Positions 1 to 8,248 of a stretch of 64,000 nucleotides of DNA are shown here, piece after piece. The notes beneath the pieces were generated by a model. The model was not told where the DNA came from. It worked only from the letters and a program-made list of their open reading frames with translations, and searched no databases. The stretch's first letter is position 1. Every line of letters begins with the position of its first letter. The translations under genes and the position numbers were made by a program. The stretch is from Avedoeria sp964651245 (GTDB lineage Bacteria > Chloroflexota > Anaerolineae > Epilineales > Epilineaceae), in the NCBI GenBank assembly GCA_964651245.1, contig CAZYVI010000017.1, positions 1 through 64,000 on the forward strand, read 5' to 3'.

Positions 1-393
1 GCCCACGGCGGACGTGCGGCCCACGGCGAACGCGTGCCCGCGGCGGACGTGCGGCCCACCGCGAACGCATGCCCGCGGCGGACGTGCGGCCCACGGCGAA
101 CGCGTGGCCGCGGCGGACATGCGGCCCACGGCGGACGTGCGGCCCACGGCGAACGTGCGGCCCGCGGCTGACGTGCGGCCTAAGGCGAACGCGTGTCCGC
201 GGCGGACGTGCGGCCCACGGCGAACGAGTGGCCGCGGCGGACGTGCGGCCCACGGCGAACGCGTGCCCACGGCGGACGTGCGGCCCGCGGCGGACGCGTG
301 CCCGCGGCGGACGTGCGGCCCACGGCGAACGCGTGTCCGCGGCGAACACAGGCCTACGGCGGACGTGGGGTCTACGGCGGACGTGCGGCCGTG
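1..393. repeat. Composite 18/17-bp tandem repeat array
   Basis: About 22 tandem units run from the left window edge (so the array starts outside) to about position 393. Two unit types alternate. The A unit is 18 bp, GGCGGACGTGCGGCCCAC (for example 7-24, 42-59, 77-94). The B unit is 17 bp, GGCGAACGCGTGCCCGC (for example 25-41, 95-111, 184-200). The A+B period of 35 bp is not a multiple of three, so a constant protein repeat is not encoded. The alternation breaks at 112-183, where several 18-bp units follow each other, and the units decay after 341. The array lies directly upstream of the ABC exporter operon. No spacers like those of a CRISPR are present. Confidence 0.9.
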
Positions 394-437
394 GAGGTGT
401 TGCGGACGGCGGAGGTGGGCGGGAGCGGCCGCGGCGG

Positions 438-443
438 TATGAT
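438..443 (+). promoter_or_regulatory. Candidate -10 element before the ABC exporter operon
   Basis: TATGAT stands 59 bases before the chosen ATG at 503, in the first AT-containing stretch after the repeat array. No convincing -35 hexamer sits 16-18 bases upstream, so the call rests on the hexamer and its position only. Confidence 0.3.
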
Positions 444-502
444 TGGTCGGACCGGTGACGGGCCACCGTACGCCATCTGCCGCACTTCGGACGCCTCACC
501 CC

Positions 503-1519
503 ATGCCCGCGATCCTCGTCCGCGATCTCGCCAAGACCTTCACCACGAAGCGCAAGGCCGCCGGCCTGGCCGGTAGCGTGCGGGCTGTGCTGCGGCCGGA
601 GGTGACGGCGGTCGAGGCGGTGCGGGGGTTGTCGTTCGAGATGGCCGAGGGTGAGTTGTTGGGGTTCATCGGGCCCAACGGCGCCGGGAAGTCGACGACG
701 ATCAAGATCCTCACCGGCATCCTCTACCCCAGCGGCGGCGAGGCCGAGGTGCTGGGGTTCGTGCCGTGGCGCGAGCGGCGGAGGTTGGCGTACCACATCG
801 GCACCGTCTTCGGGCAGCGCTCGCAGCTCTGGCCGCACCTGCCGGCCGTCGACACGCTGCAGCTGTTCGGCGCGATCTACGAGCTCGACCGGCACACCGT
901 GCGGCGCCGGATCGCGCAGCTGGCCGAGGCGTTCGAGATCACGCACCTGCTCGAAACGCCGGTGCGCAAGCTCAGCCTGGGCCAGCGGATGCGCTGCGAG
1001 GTGGCCGCGTCGCTGCTGCACCAGCCGAAGCTGATCCTGCTCGACGAGCCGTCGATCGGGCTCGACCCGGTGGCCAAGCAGCGCATCCGGCACATGATCA
1101 AGCGGATGAACGCCGAGGAGGGTGTCGGGGTCGTCCTCACCAGCCACGACGCCGGCGACATCGAGGCGTTGTGCAAGCGCGTCATCATCGTCAACCACGG
1201 CCAGATCGTCTACGACGACCGCGTCAGCGCGCTCAAGCGGCGCTACCTCACCGAGAAGGAGGTGGGGGTGCGGTTCGTCGAGCCCGTGGCCGAGGCGGCG
1301 GCTGCGGCGATCCCCGGCGCCGAGGTGGTCAAGGTGGGCGGCGGCGGCTACGGGCTCAAGCTGCGGTTCGACACCCGGACGACGCCCGTCGAGGCCATCC
1401 TGGCCCGCATCGGGGCGCTGGGCGGCGTCGAGGACGTCACGATCAGCGACCCGTCGCTCGAGGACGTCATCCGCGTCCTCTACGAGCAGGCCGCGGCCGA
1501 CGGGCCGCCCGCGCCGTGA
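503..1519 (+). CDS. ABC-2 type exporter, ATP-binding protein
   Basis: A 338-residue nucleotide-binding subunit that powers the two permeases encoded directly downstream, presumably an export pump of the daunorubicin/viologen-resistance type. The Walker A motif GPNGAGKST is at residues 57-65, a Q-loop at about 103-110, the signature LSLGQ at 157-161, Walker B LILLDEP at 177-183, and the switch His in LTSHDAGD follows. The C-terminal third is the accessory domain common in this family. I chose ATG 503 because homologous proteins begin just before the LVRDLAKTF strand; an in-frame ATG at 443 would add 20 unrelated residues and overlap the -10 candidate. The stop overlaps the next start (GTGA). 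The substrate cannot be inferred from the sequence. Confidence 0.92.
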   Translation: MPAILVRDLAKTFTTKRKAAGLAGSVRAVLRPEVTAVEAVRGLSFEMAEGELLGFIGPNGAGKSTTIKILTGILYPSGGEAEVLGFVPWRERRRLAYHIGTVFGQRSQLWPHLPAVDTLQLFGAIYELDRHTVRRRIAQLAEAFEITHLLETPVRKLSLGQRMRCEVAASLLHQPKLILLDEPSIGLDPVAKQRIRHMIKRMNAEEGVGVVLTSHDAGDIEALCKRVIIVNHGQIVYDDRVSALKRRYLTEKEVGVRFVEPVAEAAAAAIPGAEVVKVGGGGYGLKLRFDTRTTPVEAILARIGALGGVEDVTISDPSLEDVIRVLYEQAAADGPPAP

Positions 1520-2322
1520 GCGGCGCCCGGCGGGCGGCCGCGAAGTACGGCGCCATCGTCCGCGCCCAGCTGGCGCACGCACTGGCGTACCCGGCCGACC
1601 TCGTCCTGCGCTCGCTCACGATCGTCATCTTCCTCTGGGTCTTCGTCCACCTCTGGCGCGCCGCCTTCGCCGCCAGCGGCCGCACCACAATCCAGGGTCT
1701 GACGCTGTCCGACACGTTGTGGTACCTCGTCGTGGCCGAGACGATCGTCCTGTCGAAGCCGCGCGTCGCCGCCGAGATCGCCCAGGCCGTACGCGACGGC
1801 TCGGTGGCCTACCAGCTGGCGCGGCCCTACAGCTGGCTGGGTTACCAGGCCGCCGTGACGGTCGGCGACGCCGCCGTCCGCGCCGTGGTGACGGCCGTCC
1901 TGGGCGGCGCGGTCGTCGCCGCGCTCGTGGGGCCGCCGCCGGCGCTGGCCAGCTGGCCGCTGGCGGCGCTCGCCGTGCTGGCCGGCTGGCTGCTCGACTT
2001 CTGCCTGGCCACGCTCATCGGGCTGTTGGCGTTCGTGGTCGAGGACGTGACGGCGTTCGAGTGGATCTACGGCAAGCTGGTGCTGGTCCTCGGCGGCGTG
2101 CTCTTGCCGCTCGACTTTCTGCCCGACGGTTGGCGCGGCTTCGCCCAGGCGCTGCCGTTCGCCTACACCACCTGGGCGCCCGCGCGCCTGTTCGTCGCCC
2201 CCGACGCCGTGGCGGTGGGTCGGCTGTTCGCCGTCCAGCTGGCGTGGCTGGTGGCCCTGGCGCTGGCGGTGCGCTGGGTCTACGGCCGCTGCGCCGCCCG
2301 GCTGACGGTCAACGGCGGCTGA
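1516..2322 (+). CDS. ABC-2 type exporter permease, first subunit
   Basis: A 268-residue integral membrane protein with about six hydrophobic segments. It resembles the ABC-2 permease family (ABC2_membrane_6, PF06182) that typically occurs as two adjacent paralogous permeases after one ATPase gene, as here. The start is GTG 1516, whose last two bases form the stop of the ATPase gene, so translation is probably coupled. The Arg/Lys-rich N-terminus fits a cytoplasmic start before the first helix at about residue 30. The third gene follows after five bases. Together the three genes form a complete exporter; the cargo is unknown. Confidence 0.88.
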   Translation: MSGARRAAAKYGAIVRAQLAHALAYPADLVLRSLTIVIFLWVFVHLWRAAFAASGRTTIQGLTLSDTLWYLVVAETIVLSKPRVAAEIAQAVRDGSVAYQLARPYSWLGYQAAVTVGDAAVRAVVTAVLGGAVVAALVGPPPALASWPLAALAVLAGWLLDFCLATLIGLLAFVVEDVTAFEWIYGKLVLVLGGVLLPLDFLPDGWRGFAQALPFAYTTWAPARLFVAPDAVAVGRLFAVQLAWLVALALAVRWVYGRCAARLTVNGG

Positions 2323-2327
2323 GGCGG

Positions 2328-3185
2328 ATGGAACGTCGAGGGTCGGGGCGGCCGCGACGCCCGACGCCGTCCGGCGGCGCGGCCGCGCTGCACCGCGCCG
2401 GTGTCGAGCTGCGCTTCCTGGGCGCGATGTGGCGGGCGAACCTGCAGTCGGCGCTGGAGTACCGCGGCGCCTTCGCCGGCCAGGTGCTGGGGATGGTGCT
2501 CAACAACGCCGCCTTCCTGGCCTTCTGGGCGCTGTTCTTCGACCGCTTCCCGAGCGTGGGCGGCTGGGGGATGCGCGACATGCTGCAGCTGTTCGGGATG
2601 ACCGCCACCGGCTTCGGCCTCGGCGTCGTCCTGTTCGGCAATGCCCTGACCCTGGCCGACATCATCGCCGCCAACGGCCTCGACGGCTACCTCGTCCTGC
2701 CGCGGCCGGTGCTGCTGCACGTCCTGGCCGGGCGCAGCCGGATCAGCGGCCTCGGTGACATCGCCACCGGCGTCGTCTGCGTCGCCGCCACGGCCGGCGA
2801 CGGCGGCTGGGCGATGTGGGGCCGGTTCGTGCTGGCCGCGGTGCTGGCGACGGTCGTGTTCGTGGGCTTCTTGGTGGTCGTGGCCAGCATGGCGTTCTGG
2901 CTGGGCGGCGCATCGGCCCTCTCGGCCCAGGCCATCCACGCCCTGCTGGCGTTCGCCACCTATCCGCTGTCCATCTTCGACGGCTTCGCCAAGCTGGTGC
3001 TGCTGACGGTCATCCCGGCCGCGTTCATCGGCGCCGTGCCGGCCGCGTTCGTCCGCGACTTCTCGCCCGCCGCCCTCGCCCAGCTGGCCGGGGCGGCCGC
3101 CGTGTGCGCCGGGCTGGCGGCGATGCTCTTCCACCGCGGTCTGCGGCGCTACGAGAGCGGCGGCATGGCGATCACCGTCGGCTGA
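2328..3185 (+). CDS. ABC-2 type exporter permease, second subunit
   Basis: A 285-residue membrane protein and probable second half of the heterodimeric permease. A basic N-terminal stretch of about 30 residues (rich in Arg and Gly) precedes about six transmembrane segments; the loop LVLPRPVLLHVLAGRSRIS is in the position where PF06182-type proteins carry a conserved P-rich loop. The start ATG 2328 lies five bases after the upstream stop. An internal start is possible because the first 25 residues are low in complexity. The gene ends the operon and faces a convergent secreted-protein gene. Confidence 0.86.
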   Translation: MERRGSGRPRRPTPSGGAAALHRAGVELRFLGAMWRANLQSALEYRGAFAGQVLGMVLNNAAFLAFWALFFDRFPSVGGWGMRDMLQLFGMTATGFGLGVVLFGNALTLADIIAANGLDGYLVLPRPVLLHVLAGRSRISGLGDIATGVVCVAATAGDGGWAMWGRFVLAAVLATVVFVGFLVVVASMAFWLGGASALSAQAIHALLAFATYPLSIFDGFAKLVLLTVIPAAFIGAVPAAFVRDFSPAALAQLAGAAAVCAGLAAMLFHRGLRRYESGGMAITVG

Positions 3186-3221
3186 CGGCGGGGACGGGCG
3201 GGCGCGCGGGGCGATCGGCGG

Positions 3222-3253
3222 CGCGGCGGCGAGCCGGACGCGCCGCCGCCGCG
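3222..3253. terminator. GC-rich hairpin between convergent genes
   Basis: A 10-bp stem, CGCGGCGGCG at 3222-3231 and CGCCGCCGCG at 3244-3253, with a 12-base loop, fills the 68-base gap between the ABC exporter operon and the convergent gene that ends at 3254. It has no T tract, so Rho-independent termination is uncertain. It could act on both strands. Confidence 0.4.
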
Positions 3254-5875
3254 TCAACGGCGGGCGATCGGCAGGTGGAGCGGCGCGCCGGGCCACACCT
3301 CGGCCGGCAGCCGGAGGCGGACCTCGTCGCCGCCGGGCAGAGCGGCGGCCAGCTCGGCTCGCGCCGCCGGACACGGCGCCACCGGCGGGCCGTCGAGGGC
3401 GATCGCGCCGAGCGGGTCGGCCGTCTCGGCCACCACGGCGTAGGCCGGGCCCTCGGGGCAGGCGCGGCGGTCGTGGACGGCGCGCACCGGCTGGTCGGGG
3501 TCGGTCAGGCCGGCCACGGCGCCCAGGTCGTCGAGCCACCAGCCGGCCAGCGGACGTGCCGGCAGGTTGTGGCGCCGGCGACCGTCGTCCACCACCAGCG
3601 TGTCCGCCGACGGCGGCACGGCGGCATGCCAGCGGCCGTCGCCGTCGGCGCGGGCGGCGAGCGGCGCGGCGGCGCCCAGCGTCAGCGTGATCGCCCCGAA
3701 CGGCTCGGCCAAGCCCTCGACGGTGCCGTCGGTGTAGCGGCGGACCTGCTCGTAGACGGCGGTGGCGAAGGTCCGGTGGCCGTCGGGCCGGGCGTGGATC
3801 AGGTCGGCGCGCAGCCCCGGCGTCATGAGCTCCCACTCGCCGCGCGACAGCTCGTGGTCGCAGACGCCGGCACCGTCGGCCGTCGTCGTGGCGTCGAACG
3901 GCGCCGGGGCGCCCTCGGCGGGGTGGAAGACGACGCGCATCTCGCCGTTGGGCGGGCAGTTGCCGACCACGCTGAACGCGTTCGTGTCCAGGTGGGCCGT
4001 CAGCGGGATCACCGCCAGGCTGACGGTCGCGCCGGCGTTCGGCAGCACCACCACCTCGTCGCCGGCGGCCAGGACGATCGGCGCGCCGTCGTCGCCCCGC
4101 GCCCGCGCCGTGCAGGCGGTGTCGCCGTCGGCGATCGCGCAGCTGCCGCGGCCGACCGCGGCGCCGCCGCGCGTGACCTCGACGTCGGCCGCCAGCCCGG
4201 GATGGCCCTCGACGACGACGCGGTCGCCGCCCACCTGGACGCTGGCGCGGAAGACCGGGAACGCGAGCGCCGCCCGGTAGCCGTCGTCGGCGGCGGCCTC
4301 GACGGTGACCGGCATGCCCGGCGTCAGGTCGACTTCGTCGGCGAAGTCGGCGCTGAACGCGCCGGCGGCGTCGGCGGTGGCGGTGACGACCGCGCCGGCG
4401 GCGACGACGCGCAGCCGGGCGCCGGGCCGCGCCGTGCCGGCGACGGTGTCGCGGTTGGCGAGGGCCGCGGCGCGCAGCGGGCTGGCGGTGAGCGTGCCGG
4501 GCAGCGGCCAGACCGCCAGCTGCGTCGACGCGCCCAACGGCCGCGGCGCGCCGTCGGGGCCGCGGGCCACGAGCGTCCAAGAGCCGTCGGCGGCGACGAC
4601 CGCCTCGGCCGCGTCGGCGCCGTCCACCCTCAGCCGGACGGTCTGGCCGGCCACGCCGCGGCCGTGGACGATCGCCCGCGCGGCGTCGACGGCGGTGATC
4701 GACGGCGCGTAGGCCGTCATCGACCAGCCGATTGCGGCGGCCGGATCGTCGGACGAGATCTCGACGGCGTGGGTCGTCGTCAGGTCGAGCGTCCCGGCCA
4801 GGTCGACGCGCCAACCGGCGCCGGCCGCGGCGTCGATCGCGCGCTCGACGCCGCCGACGCGCAGCCGCGCCGGCCCGGCCGGCCAGTCGGGGCCGGCCGT
4901 GATCGTGTCGGCGGCCGGGTCGATCGCCAGCCCGCCCGGTAGCAGGGCGTCGGCCACGGCGCGGCCGTCCAGGCGCAGCGCGACGCCGCTGCAGCCGGCG
5001 GCGCCGGCGGCGGCCGGCGATCCGCCGGAGCGGCGCAGCAGCACCGGCGCCGGCTCGCTGGCGCCGCGCCAGACCACGGCCGTGCCGCGGCGCGGGCCGA
5101 GGGCCGCCGGGCAGACCAAGTCGACCTCGGCGCGGCCGCCGACGCGGGCGAAGACGTCGACGACCGGGTCGCCCAGGCGCACCACCGCCAGCGGCGCGGC
5201 CCACGGCGCCTGGGTCGACGTGCCGTCGACGGCAGTGGTGGCGGCACCGAACGCGCCCGGCACGAGGTCGAGCCGGCCGGCGAGCTCGACCTGCCAGGCG
5301 CCGTCGGCCTCGGCGGTGGCCTGGCTGAACACGAACGCGCCGTCGGGCCGGTTGGCGCTGACGCTGATCCGCGCTCCGGCCGGCGCGGTCCCGCGCAGCC
5401 GATCGGCCGCCACGTCGACGTCGGTGACGGCCAGCGCGGCGACGGCGAACGCGCCCTCCGCCGCCGGGTCGCCCGACCGCGCCCGCAGCCGGACCCGCTC
5501 GCCGGGTGCCAGCCGCACCGGCCGCCGCGCGAACGGCCCGGCGGTGACGAACGCGAGCTCGAGGCCGCCGTCGCCCACCGTGAGCGCGTGGGCCACGGCG
5601 CGGGGCGCGTCGGGATCGCAATCCGGACGGGCGCAGTCGGCCAGCGCCGGCAGGAGCGCCGCCTCGACCGGCACGGGCGGCGCCTGGTCGTCGACACCGG
5701 CGAGGCGGGCATAGGCGTGGTGGCTGCCCACCAGGAGCGTCACGTCCTCGAAGCGGCGTTCCGCGGCATCGGCGGCCAGCAGCGCGGGCGCGGCGCCGCC
5801 GGCGGTGCCCGCTGCGGCGAGCGACAGGGCCAGGGCGGCGCACACGGCGCGGGGGCGGGCCGGGCGAGCGGTCAT
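3254..5875 (-). CDS. Secreted Ig-like repeat protein with LPIARR tail
   Basis: An 873-residue predicted secreted protein with no clear enzymatic motif. A signal peptide is visible (Arg-rich n-region, then ALALSLAAAGTAGGAA). The body is made of repeated beta-sandwich-like units with a pattern such as V-x-G-x-A-x-P-G-A-x-x-R-V followed by D-G-x-W, which is typical of bacterial Ig-like or adhesin domains (for example starting near GTAPAGARISV, GRGVAGQTVRLRV and GTARPGARLRVV). It ends in LHLPIARR, the same type of tail as four other secreted proteins here. The gene stands alone on the minus strand, convergent with the ABC operon. A role in adhesion or surface structure is inferred only. Confidence 0.8.
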   Translation of the reverse strand: MTARPARPRAVCAALALSLAAAGTAGGAAPALLAADAAERRFEDVTLLVGSHHAYARLAGVDDQAPPVPVEAALLPALADCARPDCDPDAPRAVAHALTVGDGGLELAFVTAGPFARRPVRLAPGERVRLRARSGDPAAEGAFAVAALAVTDVDVAADRLRGTAPAGARISVSANRPDGAFVFSQATAEADGAWQVELAGRLDLVPGAFGAATTAVDGTSTQAPWAAPLAVVRLGDPVVDVFARVGGRAEVDLVCPAALGPRRGTAVVWRGASEPAPVLLRRSGGSPAAAGAAGCSGVALRLDGRAVADALLPGGLAIDPAADTITAGPDWPAGPARLRVGGVERAIDAAAGAGWRVDLAGTLDLTTTHAVEISSDDPAAAIGWSMTAYAPSITAVDAARAIVHGRGVAGQTVRLRVDGADAAEAVVAADGSWTLVARGPDGAPRPLGASTQLAVWPLPGTLTASPLRAAALANRDTVAGTARPGARLRVVAAGAVVTATADAAGAFSADFADEVDLTPGMPVTVEAAADDGYRAALAFPVFRASVQVGGDRVVVEGHPGLAADVEVTRGGAAVGRGSCAIADGDTACTARARGDDGAPIVLAAGDEVVVLPNAGATVSLAVIPLTAHLDTNAFSVVGNCPPNGEMRVVFHPAEGAPAPFDATTTADGAGVCDHELSRGEWELMTPGLRADLIHARPDGHRTFATAVYEQVRRYTDGTVEGLAEPFGAITLTLGAAAPLAARADGDGRWHAAVPPSADTLVVDDGRRRHNLPARPLAGWWLDDLGAVAGLTDPDQPVRAVHDRRACPEGPAYAVVAETADPLGAIALDGPPVAPCPAARAELAAALPGGDEVRLRLPAEVWPGAPLHLPIARR

Positions 5876-5985
5876 GGCCGTACTCCTTGGGGCGCGCGGA
5901 CGACGTCGGCCGCGGTGACGAGCACAACCGGCGGGCGCGGCGGCGGGTTAGAGGGCCGGGCGTCGCCCCGGCTCCGAGCGGGGCG

Positions 5986-5991
5986 TATAAT
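5986..5991 (+). promoter_or_regulatory. Consensus -10 TATAAT before the 6026 gene
   Basis: A perfect TATAAT in a sequence of over 70 percent G+C, ending 34 bases before the ATG at 6026. No clear -35 box is seen. The same context (GCGTATAATCG) recurs on the minus strand before the ligase-TPR gene at 47384. Confidence 0.55.
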
Positions 5992-6025
5992 CGGCCGCCC
6001 CGGCCCTGTTCGCTCGGAGCGGCGC

Positions 6026-6331
6026 ATGCGGTTCTCCAAGCTCCTCATGACCTGGAACATCATCCGCGGCCAGGAGCAGGCCTACGTGGCCTTCCACGCC
6101 AAGGAGTTCGTGCCGGGCTTGATGGCCTTCGGCCTCCACCCCGTCGACTCGTGGTTCACGATGTACGGCGAGGGTCCGCAGGTCATCGTCGGCTGGGTGG
6201 CCGAGGACGCCGAGGTGATCCAGCGCGCCCTGGCCAGCGAGGGCTGGGCGGCGCTGCGGGCGCAACTCGAGACGTACGTGACCGACTTCACGTCGCGGAT
6301 CGTGCCGTGGGAGAGCTCGTTCCAGATGTAG
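6026..6331 (+). CDS. Small conserved protein, possible dimeric alpha/beta-barrel fold
   Basis: A 101-residue cytoplasmic protein without signal peptide or membrane helix. The sequence (MTWNIIRGQEQAYVAF near the N-terminus, then a beta strand ending in VGWVAEDAEVIQRALASEGW) has the beta-alpha-beta pattern of ferredoxin-like dimeric barrels such as ABM/EthD-like proteins. I recall very similar short proteins in other Chloroflexota but no assigned function. The ATG at 6026 follows a consensus -10. The last 44 bases overlap, antiparallel, the 3' end of the FmdB-type gene. Confidence 0.75.
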   Translation: MRFSKLLMTWNIIRGQEQAYVAFHAKEFVPGLMAFGLHPVDSWFTMYGEGPQVIVGWVAEDAEVIQRALASEGWAALRAQLETYVTDFTSRIVPWESSFQM

Positions 6332-6710
6332 TCCCGGGCGTCGACGGCCCGGCGGCCGGCGCCGCGGGTGCGGCCGGCGCCGCAGGTGCGGCCGCACCCG
6401 CGGCGCCCTTGCCGGCGTTGTCGCCGGCGGCGGCGCCGTCCTTGGCGCGGCCGTCGTCCTTGCCCTCGCCGGCGCCGGGCGCGTTGCCCGGCTTGTCGCC
6501 GGACGACTCGGTGGCCGCCGGGCGCAGGACGCGCTTGCTGTCGTGGACGTACCAACCGCTGCCCTTGAAAACGATGCCGGCGGCCGAGATCCGGCGCCGC
6601 GCCTTGGGCGCGCCGCACGACGGGCAGTCGCGGATCGGGTCGTCGCTGAAGCGCTGGACGCGCTCGAACTCGGTGTGGCAGGCGTCGCAGACGTACTGGT
6701 AGGTCGGCAT
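6288..6710 (-). CDS. FmdB-family zinc ribbon protein with Ala/Pro tail
   Basis: A 140-residue protein. The N-terminal 45 residues form the FmdB/CxxC_CXXC_SSSS regulatory zinc ribbon: MPTYQYVCDACHTEFE with a first CxxC, then the second CPSCG pair and a following basic strand. After about residue 60 it becomes a low-complexity tail rich in Ala, Gly, Pro and Lys. The start ATG 6710 is chosen because MPTYxYxC is the invariant beginning of the family; 13 upstream in-frame residues are not family-like. Its role is unknown; family members are often called regulatory without proof. The stop lies inside the convergent gene at 6026-6331. Confidence 0.85.
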   Translation of the reverse strand: MPTYQYVCDACHTEFERVQRFSDDPIRDCPSCGAPKARRRISAAGIVFKGSGWYVHDSKRVLRPAATESSGDKPGNAPGAGEGKDDGRAKDGAAAGDNAGKGAAGAAAPAAPAAPAAPAAGPSTPGTTSGTSSPTARSAT

Positions 6711-6805
6711 GGTGCGCTCGCGTGGGTGGGTCGATGCGGACGCGCTCATCGCGTCGGTTCGGACGCCCCCATGTTATTCGGATCGCGCCGCAGGGCCGAA
6801 CGCGG

Positions 6806-8248
6806 TCAATAGGCGCCGGTGCCGAACAGGACGGTCGGGACGGTGCGCAGCAGGATGCGCAGGTCGAGCATGAGCGACCAGTTCTCGGCGTAGAACAGGT
6901 CGAGCATGACCATCTCGTCGAAGGTGAGCTTGCTGCGGCCGCTGACCTGCCAAAGGCCGGTCATGCCGGGCGCCACGTCGAGGCGACGGCGGTGCCACGG
7001 CTGGTAGTCGGCCACCTCGGCCGGGATCGGCGGGCGCGGGCCGACGAGGCTCATGTCGCCGCGCAGGACGTTCCAGAGCTGCGGCAGCTCGTCGATCGAG
7101 AGGCGGCGGATCCAGCGGCCGACCCGGGTGACCCGCGGGTCGTCGCGCATCTTGAAGATCGGGCCGTCGGCCTCGTTGTGGGCCTGGAGCTCGGGCAGTA
7201 CGTCCTCGGCGCCGGGTACCATCGACCGGAACTTGTAGAAGGTGAACGGCCGGCCGTGGCGGCCGACGCGCGTCTGCCGGAACAGGATCGGCCCGGGGCC
7301 TTCGAGGCGGATCGCCAGCGCCGTGGCGGCCAGGAGCGGCGACGTGACCGTCAGCACCGACAGCGCGATGGCGACGTCGAGGGCGCGCTTGAGCTGCAGC
7401 CGCCAGCCCTGGATGACCGGTTGGCGCACCGCCAGCAGCGGCACGCCGCCCAACGCGTCGCTGTCGACGCGGTTCAGGCTGAGCTGGAGGAAGTCGGGCA
7501 CGATCCGCACCCCGACGTCGTGCGCCTCGCACAGGGCGACCATGTCGGCGATGCGCGTGCGCGCCGTCCACGGCAGGGCGATGATCACGAGGTCGGCGCG
7601 GCCGTCGCGCAGCAGCCGGCCGAGCTGGCGCGTGCTGCCCAGCGGCGCCCAGCGCCCGATCGCCTTCTCCTGCTTGTCGGGGTGGTCGTCGAGGAAGCCG
7701 ATGACGTCGTAGCCCAGGTCGGGCTGGGCCAGCAGGCTGCGCATGACGGCCCGGCCGGCCTCGCCCGCGCCGACGATGAGCGTGCGCTGGACGCCGATGC
7801 CCCGCCGGCGGCGCCAGCGCTGCCACCACCCGTCGCCGACGCGCACCAGCGCCAGCACGAGCACCGTCGTGACGGCGGCGTACGGCAGCATCAGGCGCGA
7901 CTGGGCCAGCGGCCGGACGCCGTAGAGGACGATCGTCAAGAGCGCGACGCCGACGATCGTGCTGGTGGCCAGCTCGTAGACGACCTCGAACCACGGCGCG
8001 TTCCGCCGCCGGGTGTAGAGGCCCTCGAGCGCGCACAGCACGACCACCAGCGCCGCCAGCCCGAGGCCCCACGGCCGGTAGACCGCCCATGGCAGCCGGT
8101 TGAAGGCGTCGATGGGGCCGCCGACCTCGAGCTGGTAGCGCACCAGGTAGGCCAGGTACCAGCCGAGGTAGATGGCGGCCAGGTCGACCAGCGGCAGGAT
8201 GACGCGGCGGCGGAGGATCGGGCGGGGGCGGGCGGTGGCCGCGGCCAT
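6806..8248 (-). CDS. Exopolysaccharide polyprenyl glycosylphosphotransferase
   Basis: A 480-residue membrane enzyme of the WbaP/CpsE class that would transfer a sugar-1-phosphate from a nucleotide sugar to undecaprenyl phosphate, the first step of surface polysaccharide repeat-unit assembly. The N-terminal half has four hydrophobic segments and a CoA-binding-like Rossmann domain (TLIVGAGEAGRAVMRSL). The C-terminal catalytic bacterial sugar transferase domain begins with KRALDVAIA and a helix, then YKFRSM, SIDELPQLWNVLRGDMSLVG and PGMTGLWQVSGR, all family signatures. The start overlaps the stop of the upstream GT4 gene (ATGA), so the two are co-transcribed. Confidence 0.93.
   Translation of the reverse strand: MAAATARPRPILRRRVILPLVDLAAIYLGWYLAYLVRYQLEVGGPIDAFNRLPWAVYRPWGLGLAALVVVLCALEGLYTRRRNAPWFEVVYELATSTIVGVALLTIVLYGVRPLAQSRLMLPYAAVTTVLVLALVRVGDGWWQRWRRRRGIGVQRTLIVGAGEAGRAVMRSLLAQPDLGYDVIGFLDDHPDKQEKAIGRWAPLGSTRQLGRLLRDGRADLVIIALPWTARTRIADMVALCEAHDVGVRIVPDFLQLSLNRVDSDALGGVPLLAVRQPVIQGWRLQLKRALDVAIALSVLTVTSPLLAATALAIRLEGPGPILFRQTRVGRHGRPFTFYKFRSMVPGAEDVLPELQAHNEADGPIFKMRDDPRVTRVGRWIRRLSIDELPQLWNVLRGDMSLVGPRPPIPAEVADYQPWHRRRLDVAPGMTGLWQVSGRSKLTFDEMVMLDLFYAENWSLMLDLRILLRTVPTVLFGTGAY

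Noticed and set aside
1..393. CRISPR array
   Set aside because: Units of 17-18 bp follow each other without unique spacers and vary among themselves; no cas genes are visible.
2280..5927. A 1215-codon open frame on the minus strand across the second ABC permease and the Ig-like gene
   Set aside because: Shadow frame: Arg/Gly-rich, no recognisable domain, and both true genes are in other frames.
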